64,000 nucleotides of DNA from Entophlyctis helioformis (Eukaryota > Chytridiomycota > Chytridiomycetes > Chytridiales > Chytriomycetaceae). The position numbers and the translations under genes were made by a program. The notes beneath the pieces are model-generated. The model saw nothing but the letters and a program-made list of their open reading frames with translations, searched no databases and was not told the origin of the DNA. Positions 10,371 to 23,800 of this stretch are shown here, piece after piece. The stretch lies in contig JAHLKH010000125.1 in NCBI GenBank assembly GCA_025526915.1, positions 1-64,000 on the forward strand, written 5' to 3'. How positions within the stretch are numbered: the stretch's first letter is position 1; every line of letters starts with the position of its first letter.

Positions 10371-11856
10371 TTACGCGTCAATCTCCTGCTGGAGCTTGGT
10401 CCACTTGGAGAGATTGGCGATGCTCTTGGAATCCACGTCAATGAGACGGATGCGGTCAAGGGATGCCGTGTTGTGGTCATACGCAGACGGAGTAAAGACC
10501 AGCATGATGGACAGATCCTTGAGTGTCATGGACAGCAGGAACCGGCAGATTCGAGCAAGCCCGTCTGTGCTGGCGTCGCTGCCCGAAGCGTAGTCTTGCA
10601 GGACTTGGTCGATATTGTCCAGCAAGTGCGAATCAATATCCGATTCCTGGATTCCTGCTGCAGCCAGGCCGGCAACTAGGCTCTTGATGACTGCAGGGTC
10701 GTGATGTAAAGCGCCTTGGTGGTCCTGCAGCATGGTCAGCAGCGGATTGGACAGCAGCACTTTGGTCATCTGGTCCAGGAACGCGTCCAGCGAGCCAAAC
10801 AACTCCTGAATGGTAGGCTTGTTCTGAGCGGCCATCCATCACGACTCCAGCGTCAGCCAGTTGCAGCACAGGCTGAGTCGAAATCATGGACCGAGTGCAC
10901 TCACCAGGTCGTGGCTTACATGCGCGCCATCCACAAACACCTTGAGGTTGTTTTGAGGCGTTTCGAGCAGATCGGCAAGCGCTCTGCGAACCTGATCGCG
11001 TGTTCCTCCAAACAGACGCAATGGACAGAACTTGCTTGCAGGCTTTCCCTGTTGGGTCTGTCTGAGGATCTGGTGGCCGCAGAAGCGACAGACACGGGAG
11101 CTTGCTTCGGCAGGGATGAATGCCCACTTTGGCTGTGTGTGTGCGCGTGCGTGTATGAGCAACAGGCGGCCAGCCGCCGACAGTCAGCGACGGCCAAGCA
11201 GCAGTCGGATGGACACCGCACTTGCCTTGATCTCCAGCGCCAGCGAGTGCCACTTGGCAGCGACAGGCACCGCCTGGTCAGGCAGCAGCGATCTGAGCGT
11301 GTGCGCCAGCAGCGTGTTTTCGACACGCAGCGCATGCGTCTGGCTCATGTCGATGAACGAGGTGAGTCTGCGGTCCGGCGAGCGCAGAGGATCGATGACG
11401 GTGGCAATGTCCTTGAGCAGCAGCGGCGACACACGGACGATGGACTGCAGGTGCCGTCAGCAGACGATTGCGGCCACGGCACACGGCACATCGCACACGG
11501 CACACGGCACGCACCGTGTGCGGCACCAGAGCGCGGCCAAACAGCCGCTCGGTGACCAGCGACTGGAAGCCGGCCCGCTTGGCCAGCTCGGACTCGGTGT
11601 GCGTGTGTTGCGACGGTGTTGCCGTCGACGTGGCCTTGGACAGCCGCAGCACACACGGCAGGCCACGAGCCGCACGGGCGTGTCCGTTGGTCTGTCCGTT
11701 GGTCTGTCCGTTGGTGCCGTTGCGGGCATTGCTCTGTCCATCATCATCATTGTCGTCTTTGTTGTCGTCGTCGTTGTCGTCGTCGCTGTCGGCCAGACCC
11801 GCCACCACGACGTGGGCGTTGCCTTCGCCTGCGAGCGTCCACGTCACAACATCCAT
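10371..11856 (-). CDS. IPK1: inositol-pentakisphosphate 2-kinase
   Basis: IPK1 phosphorylates Ins(1,3,4,5,6)P5 at position 2 to make phytic acid (InsP6), which supports nuclear mRNA export. The first exon begins MDVVTWTLAGEGNAHVVVAG, matching the W-x-GEGNA nucleotide-binding start of the family. Later exons contain the conserved lysine region LPCVLRLSK, WHSLALEIK joined to PKWAFIPAEA (the EIKPKWGF motif), and the zinc-binding segment CRFCGHQ ending in SKFCPLRLF. The C-terminal exon holds CRFLLSMTLKDLSIMLVF, the family's terminal signature. The stop is TAA at 10371-10373. An Asp-rich, Asn/Gly-repeat insertion follows the GEGNA loop and is low-complexity. Its start codon lies 60 bp from the divergent ATG8 start. 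Confidence 0.88.
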
Positions 11857-11916
11857 CGCGCGTTATATCGAAGCTTTCCGTTAAACTCTGAAGCTCATCG
11901 CCACTTGACCAACACA
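11857..11916. promoter_or_regulatory. 60-bp bidirectional promoter, IPK1 and ATG8
   Basis: Only 60 bp separate the two divergent ATG codons, so both core promoters and both 5' UTRs must lie here or overlap the neighbouring genes. The sequence includes GTTATATCG (TATA-like) and CCAACACA just before the ATG8 start. The motif assignment is inference. Confidence 0.55.
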
Positions 11917-12857
<941 letters not shown>

Positions 12858-12884
12858 TCGCCATCTGCCCGTCAGTCCGTCTGC

Positions 12885-12916
12885 CCGTCTGTCCACCTGC
12901 CCGTCTGTCCACCTGC
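12885..12916. repeat. 16-bp tandem repeat, 2 copies
   Basis: Two exact copies of CCGTCTGTCCACCTGC lie in the 234-bp gap between ATG8 and PGS1. Nothing else was recognised in that gap, and its only ORFs are repeat-driven. Confidence 0.9.
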
Positions 12917-13091
12917 CCGCCCGTGTATCCAGCCGCCCGCCGCCAGCCAAGCACGCCCACACAACCAACGCCCCACGGCCCCTTGCCACCCACACCGCCC
13001 AGCCGCTGCCTCTTTATCTCTTTGTGTCCATTGCAATACAGTGCGATCTCTGTCGTCTGGCCGTCCGTCCTTTCCGCCGTGTGCCCCAACG

Positions 13092-15071
13092 ATGAATGCG
13101 ATCGCGCAGCTGCTGTCGGCGCTGCCCGTGTTCGCCATTGACGCTGACTCGGTCGCCGTCCTTGACGAGCCGCACGACTTCCGAGAGGCGCTGCGGGTGC
13201 GTCGCCCGGCTGCCACTGCCGCTTCACACGCATGCACGCACACACGGATGCACACACACACGCACGCACACATTCAGCTCCACTCACACGGCTTGCACTC
13301 TCACAGGCAGGCATTCGCTCGGCAAAGCACCGCATCTGCCTGGCGTCGCTGTATGTCGGCTCGTCAGAGACTGCACTGGTACGTTGCTGGCAGACATGCC
13401 CTGCCCGAGGCCGTGTGCACAGCCAGTGCCACGCACCACGCTCACACGTTGCATCGGCAGATGGACGAGCTTGCGGCCGCCCTCGCCGCCAATCCCGACC
13501 TGCAGCTGTCGGTCCTTGTCGACGGCTTCCGAGGCACACGTTCCAACGCACGCGGCGAGAGCTCGTCGACCATGTTTGCGACGCTGGCCAGGCGGTTCCC
13601 GGGCCAGGTGCAGCTGTCGCTATACCGCTCGCCCGCAGCGCAATCCACGCTGATGTCGCTTGTGCCGCAGCGCTTCAACGAGGTCTTTGGCCTGCAGCAC
13701 ATCAAGGCGTACCTCTTCGACGATCATGTTCTTGTCAGCGGGTATGTGCAGCGCGCCGCGTGCCGGCGTCGCACATCTCGTCCAGCCGTCCGCCTGGCTG
13801 CTGACATGCCTGTGCAGTGCCAACCTGAGCGGCGACTACTTTACCAACAGACAGGATCGCTACGTTCTCTTCAGGAACTCGCCCGGCCTTGCCGCCTACT
13901 TTGCCGACCTCATAGATCGGCTGGCCGATATCTCTGCGCCACCACCCGACGAGCCCAAAGCGCTCGTCAGCGATGCATCGGGCCGGCCCATGCGCACAAC
14001 GGCCCGCATGCGTCGCCAGGACCTTCTCTCCCACGCGCGCCAGACGCTGACCGACTTTTCCGAGTCGTGGATCGCGCGGACACAGCTTGAACGATCGCAG
14101 CTGCTCGCCCTGTCATCGCCTGACGATCCATCTGTGTCGCTTGACACGCAAGATCAGGACGCCGGCCCCGAGTCGTCGTCGGTGCGTTCCCCAGACCCCG
14201 CACCAGCCAACGCAACACTTGCACCAACCACCTTTGCGACGCCGGCGATCCAGCTCGGTGTCGCGGGCATCACGTACGACCAGGACACCATGCTCAGCAT
14301 CCTGGCACATCTCGCGGCATCGCCCAACACCGCATCGCTGACGCTGGCGAGCGGCTACCTCAACCTGCCGGAGCCGTATCGCCGGCTGCTGGTCAAATGC
14401 CAGACACCAGACATCCGCATCCTGTGCTCGTCGCCCGAGGCAAACGGCTTCTACGGATCCAAAGGCGTGTCGCGCTTCATCCGGACGCGTACAGCTATCT
14501 CGAGCTTCTCTTTGTCAAGGACTTTACCGCCCGCAACCGCCTAGCTGCTGCTGCTGCTGTTGCCTCATCATCGTCACCGTCATTGCCATCGTCTCATCCA
14601 GCCGCGTCTTCAGAGACTCCTGGGTTCCGTGTGATGGAGTACACACGTGCAGGCTGGACGTGGCACGCCAAGGGTCTATGGCTGCACGAGACAGCAGCAG
14701 AGAATGGCGCAGATACGCGCGTGTCGGCACCCTACCTCACTGCCATCGGATCGTCAAACTTTAATCAGCGGTCGCTCTACCGTGATGTCGAGGCTCAGGT
14801 GTATGTCTACAGCACGCACCCTCGTGTCCGTGATGTGTTCCAGCAGGTCCGTGCTCCCCCATCCACCACCACCTCCTCCCATTGCGACCTTGTTGTTGCT
14901 GTTGCTGTTGCTGTTGTTGGCTTGTGACTGACAGACACGTTGAGGGTGGCAACACAGAACCTCGGCAAGCTGACACAGGATACAAGACCCGTGTCCCTCG
15001 ACACACTCAAGCAGCGCCGGATCCCCGCCCTCGTCAAGCTGTGTGCACGCGCGTTACGCACCATGTTCTGA
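13092..15071 (+). CDS. PGS1: phosphatidylglycerophosphate synthase (CDP-DAG-glycerol-3-P phosphatidyltransferase)
   Basis: Pgs1 makes phosphatidylglycerophosphate, the committed step of mitochondrial cardiolipin synthesis. It is a phospholipase D-superfamily enzyme. Exons 13092-13196, 13307-13378, 13461-13741 and 13818 onward give AGIRSAKHRICLASLYVGSS, LQLSVLVDGFRGTRSN and the first HKD box HIKAYLFDDHVLVSGANLSG. The second HKD box is in WTWHAKGLWLHE and IGSSNFNQRSLYRDVEAQVY. The final exon ends LVKLCARALRTMF, stop 15069-15071. The reading frame breaks at about 14481: GSKGVSRFI is followed in another frame by PDAYSYLELLFVKDF, and one extra C in the ATCCGG run would restore it. Both catalytic motifs are intact, so a base-call gap is more likely than a pseudogene. 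It is convergent with the R3H-SUZ gene, 94 bp apart. Confidence 0.9.
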
Positions 15072-15165
15072 CTGCCCCCCGACGACGGCTCTCCTTACAC
15101 AATACATGTCGGTACAATGTTGAACTCATTGGGTTGGATGGTGGGGGTGGTAGGTGCCAATGACG

Positions 15166-17704
15166 CTACAGCTTTATTCTGTCGAGAGACTCGGCGAGCT
15201 CGGGCGTGTCTGTCGCCGGTGGTGCAGTCGTATCAGACGACGGCTGCGGTGACGCACGTCGCTGCTGCTGCTGCTGAGCGTTGTTGGATGGCGTCGTCTG
15301 CTGGAGAGAAGCACTGCCCGAGTAAGGCTGTGCATTGGGCACATGCGCCGAGTACGGCACAAAAAACGGCGGCGTGGTGCGTCCGGTCTCGTTCGGTTGC
15401 GGATGATGCTGGGACGCGTCAGGCTCGGTGCTGTTGCTGTTCGCGGTGGCAGCACTGTTGAACTGGGCGTCGGGACGGTGGTTGACCCCTGGATAGTGCG
15501 GGACTGGGGGTGCATTGGATGTTGCGCCAGATGGGCCAGAGACAGGACCGGCAGCCATGTGGCTAGCCACATGGTGGGGTGCGTGTGGCGTGGGGTAGGC
15601 ACCCGGGTTGCCATAGTACATGGCATTGGATGCAGGCGGCTGGTTGTAACCACCTCGAGGCAAGGATCCAGGTCCACCCATCTGATGTTGCTGCTGCTGC
15701 TGCTGCTGTGGGTATTGCTGCTGATATGGCTGGTATGGCTGCTGGGGATATTGCTGATACTGTGAGTACTGCTGTGTGTAGGGTTGGTAATGCTGGTATT
15801 GCTGGTACTGCTGATACGACTGCTGGTGCTGCTGCTGGTGCTGGGGGTATTGCTGATATGGATATTGCCCCCACTGTTGTTGATGATAAGCAGGCGCACC
15901 ATACGAGCCGTTGTTGCGGTTGTATCCGTGGTAGTTGTTTGATCGTGGCGGACGAGGATTGAACTGGCGCTCTTGGAACTTGGATCCAGTAGAGCGCGCA
16001 TGGTAGTTGCCATCTGAGCCTGTTTTGGCGGATCCATCATACACATCACGGCCAGATCCGCCCGGCGCAGCGGTTGTTTGCACAGCATTCGCCGGGGCAG
16101 CCGTGGCGCTCGCGTTTTCAGTGCTGGCGACTGCATTGCCGGCCACTGCAGCATCACTCTTTTGAACTCCTGCGCTTGCCGCCGAGTTGCTAGCGGAATC
16201 GCCGGTTGGACTGCTTCCCTTTGCCTTTGCCGTTGTGTCATCCGCATCGTCGTCATGCTCGCCGTCAAAGATGCGTGCGCGTGCTTCCTGGTATCGGGCC
16301 TCGCGCTCTTCCATCGTCAACGTCTCGGTTGCACTCCGCGGCTGGCTCTGCGTATCATTTTCGGTCGATGACGATGCTGATGGTGCCAAGCCAGAACTTT
16401 TCGGATCTCTCGACGCAAGGGCAGGTGGACGTGCCAGCAGCTGTGGTCCGGCAGGGCCAAAGTTGGGCTGTGGCGGAGTATATGTGACAGGCTCGGCTGA
16501 TCCAGGCCGCTCTTGCGACGAATATGTTCGTTGTGGCTGGTAATATTGCTGTTGCTGTTGTGTTGTTGCTGTTGTGTTGCTGTTGCTGTTGCTGCCGAGG
16601 CATGATACGAAAGGCTTGCGTTGGCTGCTGCTCGGCGGCATACTGCTGCGGCTCAGGCGGCTCGTAGGGAACGTCTCTGAGCATAGATCTGGAATTCGGC
16701 TCTCCTGGATGCGGAACATGATGACGGCGCGGCGAGGAGCGTCGCTCATGCGGCCCAGCCCAAAGTGGGATCCGATGCGATGGGCGATCAGACGCTGATA
16801 CGAGTTGAGGCCGGCGTAGTCGAGACGGCGAGTCAGATCTGCCGGGCTGTTGGAGCGGCAGAGTCAAGACGGTGAGCATGGATGGGCATTGCTAAGGTCT
16901 GCAAGCCGTCAGGGACTCGCCTCTTGCCATTGACCAGTGCCTCGCAGTCAAGCTCCAGCCGGAGGATGAACAGCCGGTCTTGGGGGTTGCGCACGGCATC
17001 AAAGAGCACAGGATCGATGCCCGCCGGCGCCATGCTTTGCTGAGCCTGCTGGGCCTGCTGGCCTGCTGGCTGCTGGGCTGGATGCTGGCTTGGCTGGGAC
17101 GGCTGAAAGGCGCCACTAGGTACAAACGGCATGGCAGCCGTCGACACTGGCCTCCAAGCCCTTGGAGGATCTGGACGTGGCGGCAGCGGTGCAAGCGCCG
17201 TTGGTTGAGCTTGCGGTGCTGCACAGGAGCCGTGAGACATGAGCAGGCACAGCGTCAGTGCCAGCGTCAGTGCGAGTGCCAGTGCCAGTGCCAGGCGACC
17301 AAGCGCTGTATGGCGCACAGCGTTGCAGCGTCGCAGCGCTGCTGGGAACAGGCACGGCCAGCGGCAGCGGCGGAGACTCACCAGCAGCAGGCGAGCGTGC
17401 AGAGGGAGACGGCGCACGCACACTGCCACGGCCACTCGCGCTGCCTGCGCTGCCTGTGGTGCCTGCACTGCCTGCGGTGGTTGCGGTAGTTGCGGCTCCT
17501 GCGGCGGCCTGGCTGCGCTGCCGCTGCCGCCGTTGCCGTCGCTGCGTATCGGACTCGTCGGCGCTGAGGGCATCGTGCTTGCGCTCGGCTGCGATTGTTG
17601 TCGCCAAGACGAACAACGCGCGACCTGCAGATCCGTGACAAGACCGCGATGGACGCGACGTACGCTGCTGCCTCTGCCACGGCGGCTGCTCTCGCGGCTG
17701 CCAT
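15166..17704 (-). CDS. R3H-SUZ domain, glutamine-rich RNA-binding protein
   Basis: R3H and SUZ domains bind single-stranded nucleic acid, and this architecture occurs in encore/R3HDM proteins and fungal relatives. Exons near 17704-17640 and 17600-17390 encode Ala/Ser-rich sequence. The next exon leads through DPVLFDAVRNPQDRLFILRL into LNSYQRLIAHRIGSHFGLGR and VIMFRIQESRIPDL, the R3H fold. The SUZ motif is LTMEEREARYQEARARIFDG. The C-terminal half is a Tyr/Gln/Asn-rich low-complexity tail with CAG-like runs (about 15680-15860), ending PELAESLDRIKL at TAG 15166-15168. Just after the R3H domain the family-like stretch LRDVPYEPPEPQQY is in a shifted frame (about 16683), suggesting a one-base gap. 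The intron splitting the R3H domain may use a GC donor. The start codon is a best guess. Confidence 0.72.
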
Positions 17705-17856
17705 GGCTGCAGAGCCGACAGACCAAGCAGGACTCGCGCGCGCCTGGAACATTGTCCAGTAGCATCCCTCGCACCAAGCACGCTCTGCCGCCCGCGCTGC
17801 CGGCCGGCTCTCTGCCCAAAGACCAGCGCCGGGCTGGCTGGAATGCAGGCGTGCCC

Positions 17857-20800
17857 ATGACAACAAGCGCCAGCAACAGCAACAACGTCAACAACACAAG
17901 ACGGCCGTCAGAGTATGTCAAGCAGCGCGTCCTCAACCCAAAGGACAGCCCCATTCAAATCACAGACCACTCCCATGTGCCTGTCATCACCGAGCTCGTG
18001 CGTGACAAGGAGTCGGCCATTCGCGGATGCGACGTGCCACTCGACAGGCCCATCTTCCATCCCGAGCCGTCCAACATCACGCTGCAGAGCTATTTGCCCT
18101 TCAAGACCTACGAGCTGGTCATCAACTTCCGCAACATGGACAAGGTACGGCTTCCAGTCCACTCGCCACTGTTTGCGTGCTGCTCTTGCGCTTGCTTTGC
18201 TGCTTGCTGGCTGTCGAAACGCCTGCTCGATTCCTGGCCACGCGTCGTGACATACAACTCGTGTGACTCGCCTGACTTACATCCGCTCATCTCGGCTCCG
18301 TCGCGTCGCACCTGTCTCCGCACCACCATTGTCTTTTCATCCACACCGGCATCTGTCAGTTTGCGCGCAAGCTCCACATCGAGCCAATCAACAGTGCCCA
18401 CTTTTCAGTCCACGGCTGGAAAAACGACTCGCTCAACTCGGGCAAGGTCGCTCCCGGCATGGAGATCCCGTTCATTGTCAAGTTCAAGCCAGAAGAAAAC
18501 ATCGACTATGTCTATAACCTCGTCTGCGTAACCGAGCGTGAAAAGTTCCTTCTCCCCATCAAGGCTATTGGCGCTCGAGGTTAGCCGCGTCTCACGGGCT
18601 GTCCGGACAGGCATTGACACGCACACTGACTGACTGGTCGCTGATCGCATCCGGCGTCACGCTGAACAGGTGTTCTGGATCTGCCCGACGAGGTTGCCTT
18701 TCCAGTGTCGCATGTGCGCTACACCAACACGGTCATCAAGTATGTCCGCAACATTGGCAACGCTCCAGCAAAGTTTACAGTGGCTGCTTTGCCGCCCTTT
18801 TCAGTCTCTCCAAGCAACGGCTTCTTGGAGATTGGCAAGTCCATCCAGATGGAAGTCAGCTTTTCACCAAAGGTACGTCCGTCAGATGCTCGCCGATTTC
18901 AATAGACTGGAATACAATGCAACCCGCAGCTGATTGCCGAGCCTGTCGCTCAACAGCAATCCGGCAGCTTCGAATCAAGCCTGCTCTTCACGTATGACAC
19001 GGGCGAAACCATCTCGGTTCGTGCCGTAGGCATTGCCGAGGACGCGCACGTCAGACTCGACAAGAAATCCATTCACATGGAAAGCACGCCCATCACTCTG
19101 ATTTCCTCAAAGACTGTCAAGCTCATGAACCGCACAGACATTCCAGTGAGCCCCTTCATCTCCTGCACTGCACCGATCCTTCACGAATGCCCGCCCGCTC
19201 ATGGCACTGACATGGTGGCGGCGTTTAGGTCAGGTTCAAGTGGAAGCAGTTTGCCAATGAGATGGAGGAGGAGCATCATCGCGCCAAACAGCTTCTCCTG
19301 GCTGTGCGCGAGGAACAGGAAGAGCGCGAATCGTTCAACAAGCCAGCGTCAAAGGCTGCGCAGCAAACTGACCTCATTGACTTTTCGCTCCTCGCCCAAA
19401 AGTACAAGGTAACGCCTATCCCAATCGCTGCGATTTTCCCGTCTGACTTGCAGCTCACATGTCGCATCCATGTATCTCCTGCGTGGATGGTCTGGCAGTC
19501 CAAGAGCCGCATCATCCACGACCAGGAGTTCGAGTTCAACGACCCCGTCTTCCAGATCGAGCCGCTCGAGTATCTCGTGTCGTCCAACAGCGAAAAGGAA
19601 ATCACGATCCATTTCTCGCCAGTCAAGGCCGGCGAGCACGCCCGTGTCGCCTACTGCGAGGTCGATGGACGCGAGATGCGACTTGCGCTGCAGCTGAAGG
19701 GAGAAGCGCTTGGTCCCCGTGCACGCTTTTCGTACGACCTGCTCGACATGGAAAGCATCTTCATCAACACGTCGCACACGTACGAGGTCGTGCTCGAAAA
19801 CAAGGGAGACATCCCCACACATTTCTCGCTCGCCGAGCCCAAGACGCTGTTTGGCCCCAAGTTCTCGTTCAGTCCTCGTGAAGGGTCGATTGGCGTTGGA
19901 GAGCAGCGAGTGATCGAGATTGCGTTCTGCTCAGACATCCTGGGCGACTTTACAGAAGAGTTCCAGTGGGATCTCAAGGGAACATCAGAGCCGCTCATTC
20001 TGTCCTTCAGAGGCACCGTTGTCGGACCCACGTTCCACTTTGCGCCGTCGTCCCTCGACTTCCAAAGCATCTCGTATGGCTTTCCGGTCACGCACAAACT
20101 CAGCCTCATCAACACCTCGCACATTCCCATGGTGTACTCACTCCGCATCGACAATCCCGTCGATGTGGCTCATGCTGTTGATTTCAGCTTGACGCCCGAT
20201 CGTGGCGTCGTGCCGGAGATGTCGCAGTCAGACATTACCGTGTTCATGAAGCCTCAGACACTGCAAGATGTCGCTTTTGAAATTGTCGTGGATGTCGAGA
20301 ATGTCGGCAAGGACATGCTCAGACTGCCAGTTCACGCTGAAAGTGTTGTCCCCGAGGTCAGTAGCCGTTCCTTGTACTTGGATCGGCTCTCCACTGACGA
20401 TATGACGCTTACAACCGCAACGGCGGCATCATCAGATTCATGTCCTGTCGACCCTGCTTGATCTGGGCGATTGCTACCTGTGCTACAGCTACCACGGCAT
20501 CATCGAGCTTGTCAACGACTCGGACTTTCCTGCTCGGTTCATGTTGCTGCCGCAGGAAGAAAACGCCAAGGCAGTGTTCACCTACACGACCGACGCCTTT
20601 TCTGGCGTCATCGAGCCTCGATCGCACAAACCCATTGACTTGGATGTCCAGATCAAGCGACTCGGTCAGGTCAACTTTCCAGTCTTTATCAAGATCGTCG
20701 GCAAGGAGCAGTCGCCCATCGCCGTCGACATTTCCGCCAACGGAATGGGCCCAAACATCCAGCTCTTGTCGACAGAGCTCAACTGGGGCAAGATCGCCGT

Positions 20801-23800
20801 GCTCAAGAAGACGCCGCTGTCCCTCACGCTGACCAACGACTCGCCCATTGTCGCGCATTTCAACTGCATGACGCTGTCCGAGCCATCCGTGTTCAAGGTG
20901 CACCCAAGCCAGGGCACCATCCAGCCAGGCACAAAGACCGAGGTGATTGTCACGGCCTATCTCGACGACACCCTCAAATTCACGGACATCCTGAAAGTAG
21001 GCGTCCAGTCAGATGGCATCCATGAAGTGCAGCTCGTTGCGCGCGGACAAGGCACCACAATCGTGTTTGCAGACGTTCTGCGCCACGTCGACTTCAAGGA
21101 CGTCTTCAGCAACTGCCAGTGTGCAGCAGACTTTGTGCTGAGCAACATGGGACGCCGAGCGCAGACCATTCACTGGACGCGCGACGAGGCACGCGTTGCT
21201 GCCGGCAAGGACCCAGACTCGGGATCCAGCCAGGTGTTTGAGGTGATCCCGTCACGCTTCACGCTCAAGCCTGGCACGCACCAAACCATCTTCATCCGCG
21301 GCTTCTCCAACAAGGCTGCTGTTCTGCGCGAGAAGCTCGTGTGCCAGACCATGATCGACAAGGAGCCGACGCGCAAGGTTGTCGTGGAAACCGTCGTGAC
21401 GGCAAACTTTATCAATCCCCTCATCGAGCTCACACCCAACGCACTCAAGTTCGAGTCGACCCACACGACCGACGACAGCTTTGAGGCTCTCGAGCAGCTG
21501 CTCACGCTGCGCAACACCACGTCGCTTGCACTCAACCTTGCGTTCAAGTGTCCAGCGCCGTTCAGTGTGGATGTCAACTCGATCGTCAACGCCGATGGCA
21601 CCATCGCCGACAGTCACGGACGCGAGCTGTGTCTTGGCCCGCAGGAATCGGTTGTTGTGCCTCTGCGCTACGATCCTTCATTCAACATGAACCGCATCTC
21701 GTCGCGGGAGCATGCCAAGCTCGTCATCTCGTACCGCGAGCACCCGCAACGTGACATTGTCGAGCTGTCGAGCGAGATCTCGTTCCCCAATCTCACTTTT
21801 TCAGCCAACTCGATCAAGTTTGGATGCATCGAAAAGGACCAGGAGCAGCGGCGTACGCTCTGGATCACCAACACCTCGTCGCTGCCAGTCAGCTACCAGT
21901 GGTACTTCCTCGAGGACTCGCATGCCGTGACATCCGTCAATGCCGCACATGCGGACACGGATGTGCATCGTGGAAGCAACGCGAATGCATTGGTAAACGC
22001 GGGATCGTCGACGCAGGGTGGGCTGAGCATCGACCAGATTGCCCAAGTGTTTGACATCCAGCCGCTGCGAGGCGTGCTCGAGCCTGGCGAGAAACAAGAG
22101 GTCGATGTCTACTTTTACGGCCAGATTGGCAACCGCTTTGACATCAAGGCGCTCTGCGATGTTGCTGGCGGACCAAAGTACGAGGTCGCGCTCCAGGGCG
22201 AGGCGTCTACCATCGAGCACGCCTTTGACCGTGTCAATCTCGACTTTGGAACGCTGCTCTACCAAAACATTGCCGAGCAGGAGATTGTGCTCTCCAACAC
22301 GGGGCTGGTGACGTTTGACTATTCGACCATCATTTTCCCTTCGACCCAGCTTGCTGCCAAGCTCATGGTGTCGCCGGCGCAAGGCACGATTGGACCCAAG
22401 GGACGCCAAAGGATCCTTGTGCGATTCTGTCCGTGCGTCCCCGAAGTCGTCAACGACCGCTTCTACATCCAGATTGCCCACTACGAGCCGACCGAGATCC
22501 ACGTGACAGGCAATGGCGTTTTCCCTCGGCTGTCGGTCGACATTCCACGCATCCCCGAGTCCAAGTACGACCAGTTTCTGGCAGAGGCCGTTCGACGCAA
22601 GGGACGTGCCTCTGATGCGGCCGACGCAGAGTCAGAGGCAGAGCGCCTGCTCCTGATTGACAAGACGCGCGAGTACATTGCGCGTCTCACGGATGATGCT
22701 CGCCAAAAGATGACCCCCGCCGATCTTCAAAAAGCGCGGTTTGCAGGATCCCTTGTGCTGTACAACAAGGGTGTCCAGCACAAGACAACCAAGGAGAAGC
22801 GCGTCATGAACATGAGCGAGAGCTCGCATGTCAAGCTTGCAAAGTACATGTGTGATTTCGGCACCATTGTCCGCAACACAACAGCCAAACGCACGTTCCG
22901 TATCTACAACAGCGGGCTGCTGGCCGTGTCGTTTTCGCTCGACAAGAGCATTCTGGCGGGGTCGGGCTTCTCGATTGATCCTGACAAGATCAAGGCGCTG
23001 CCGCCCGGAGAGGGCATCGAGTTTAGTGTGACGCTCAATGCGCGACACCATGTCATGGACGCGATCGATGTGGAGCTTCCCATTGCGGTCTCGGGCGGAC
23101 CAACGATCGTCATGTGCCTCAAGGCAGCGGTGACGGTTCCCGAGATCAAGTTTTCGGACGACCGCATTGAGTTTGGCGAAGTGCTGTGCGGATACCGCAA
23201 GACGGTGTTTGTGCAGGTCATGAACCCCAATGCCGTTGGCTGCGAATGGACGGCGCATGTTGCGGGAACATTGGCAAGCGGAGCCGAGTCAGACGCTGCT
23301 CACAAAAAGGCAAAGAAGCGCACCGGCGGGCCGACACAGATGCGCGAGTTTGAGGTTGTGCCTGCGAGCGGCACTCTCCAGCCGTTTGAAAAGACGTACA
23401 TCATGGCGCGGTTTGCACCGCTCGACGAGCGCGATTATGATGTGACGCTGCCCATCAAGGTCGCCATGAACAGCCGCTCGTTTGTGCTGCATCTGATTGG
23501 AAAGGGCATCCGTCCGTCGATCTCGTTTGAGCCAGACTCCATCTCTGTTGGCCCCATCCTGCCCTACTCGGAGGGCATCGAGGCTCGGTTTGCGATCCAC
23601 AACACCATCAAGTACCCGCTGGAGATCTACTCGGTCGACTTTGACCAGCAGTACCTCGAGGAAGAAGAGATTCTGCGCCAGATTGGCACGCACGAGACAT
23701 CGCCTATTTTCCTGCCGCCACGCGAGCCTGGCGCTGCCCTGCCCGACTATGTGGTCGAGTATGTGTCTCGCAAGGCCAAGATCGAGTACCAGCTGCAGCA

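Noticed and set aside
15680..15860. regular CTG/TGC repeats resembling an array
   Set aside because: They encode the Tyr/Gln-rich tail of the R3H-SUZ protein. There are no spacers and no CRISPR-like organisation.
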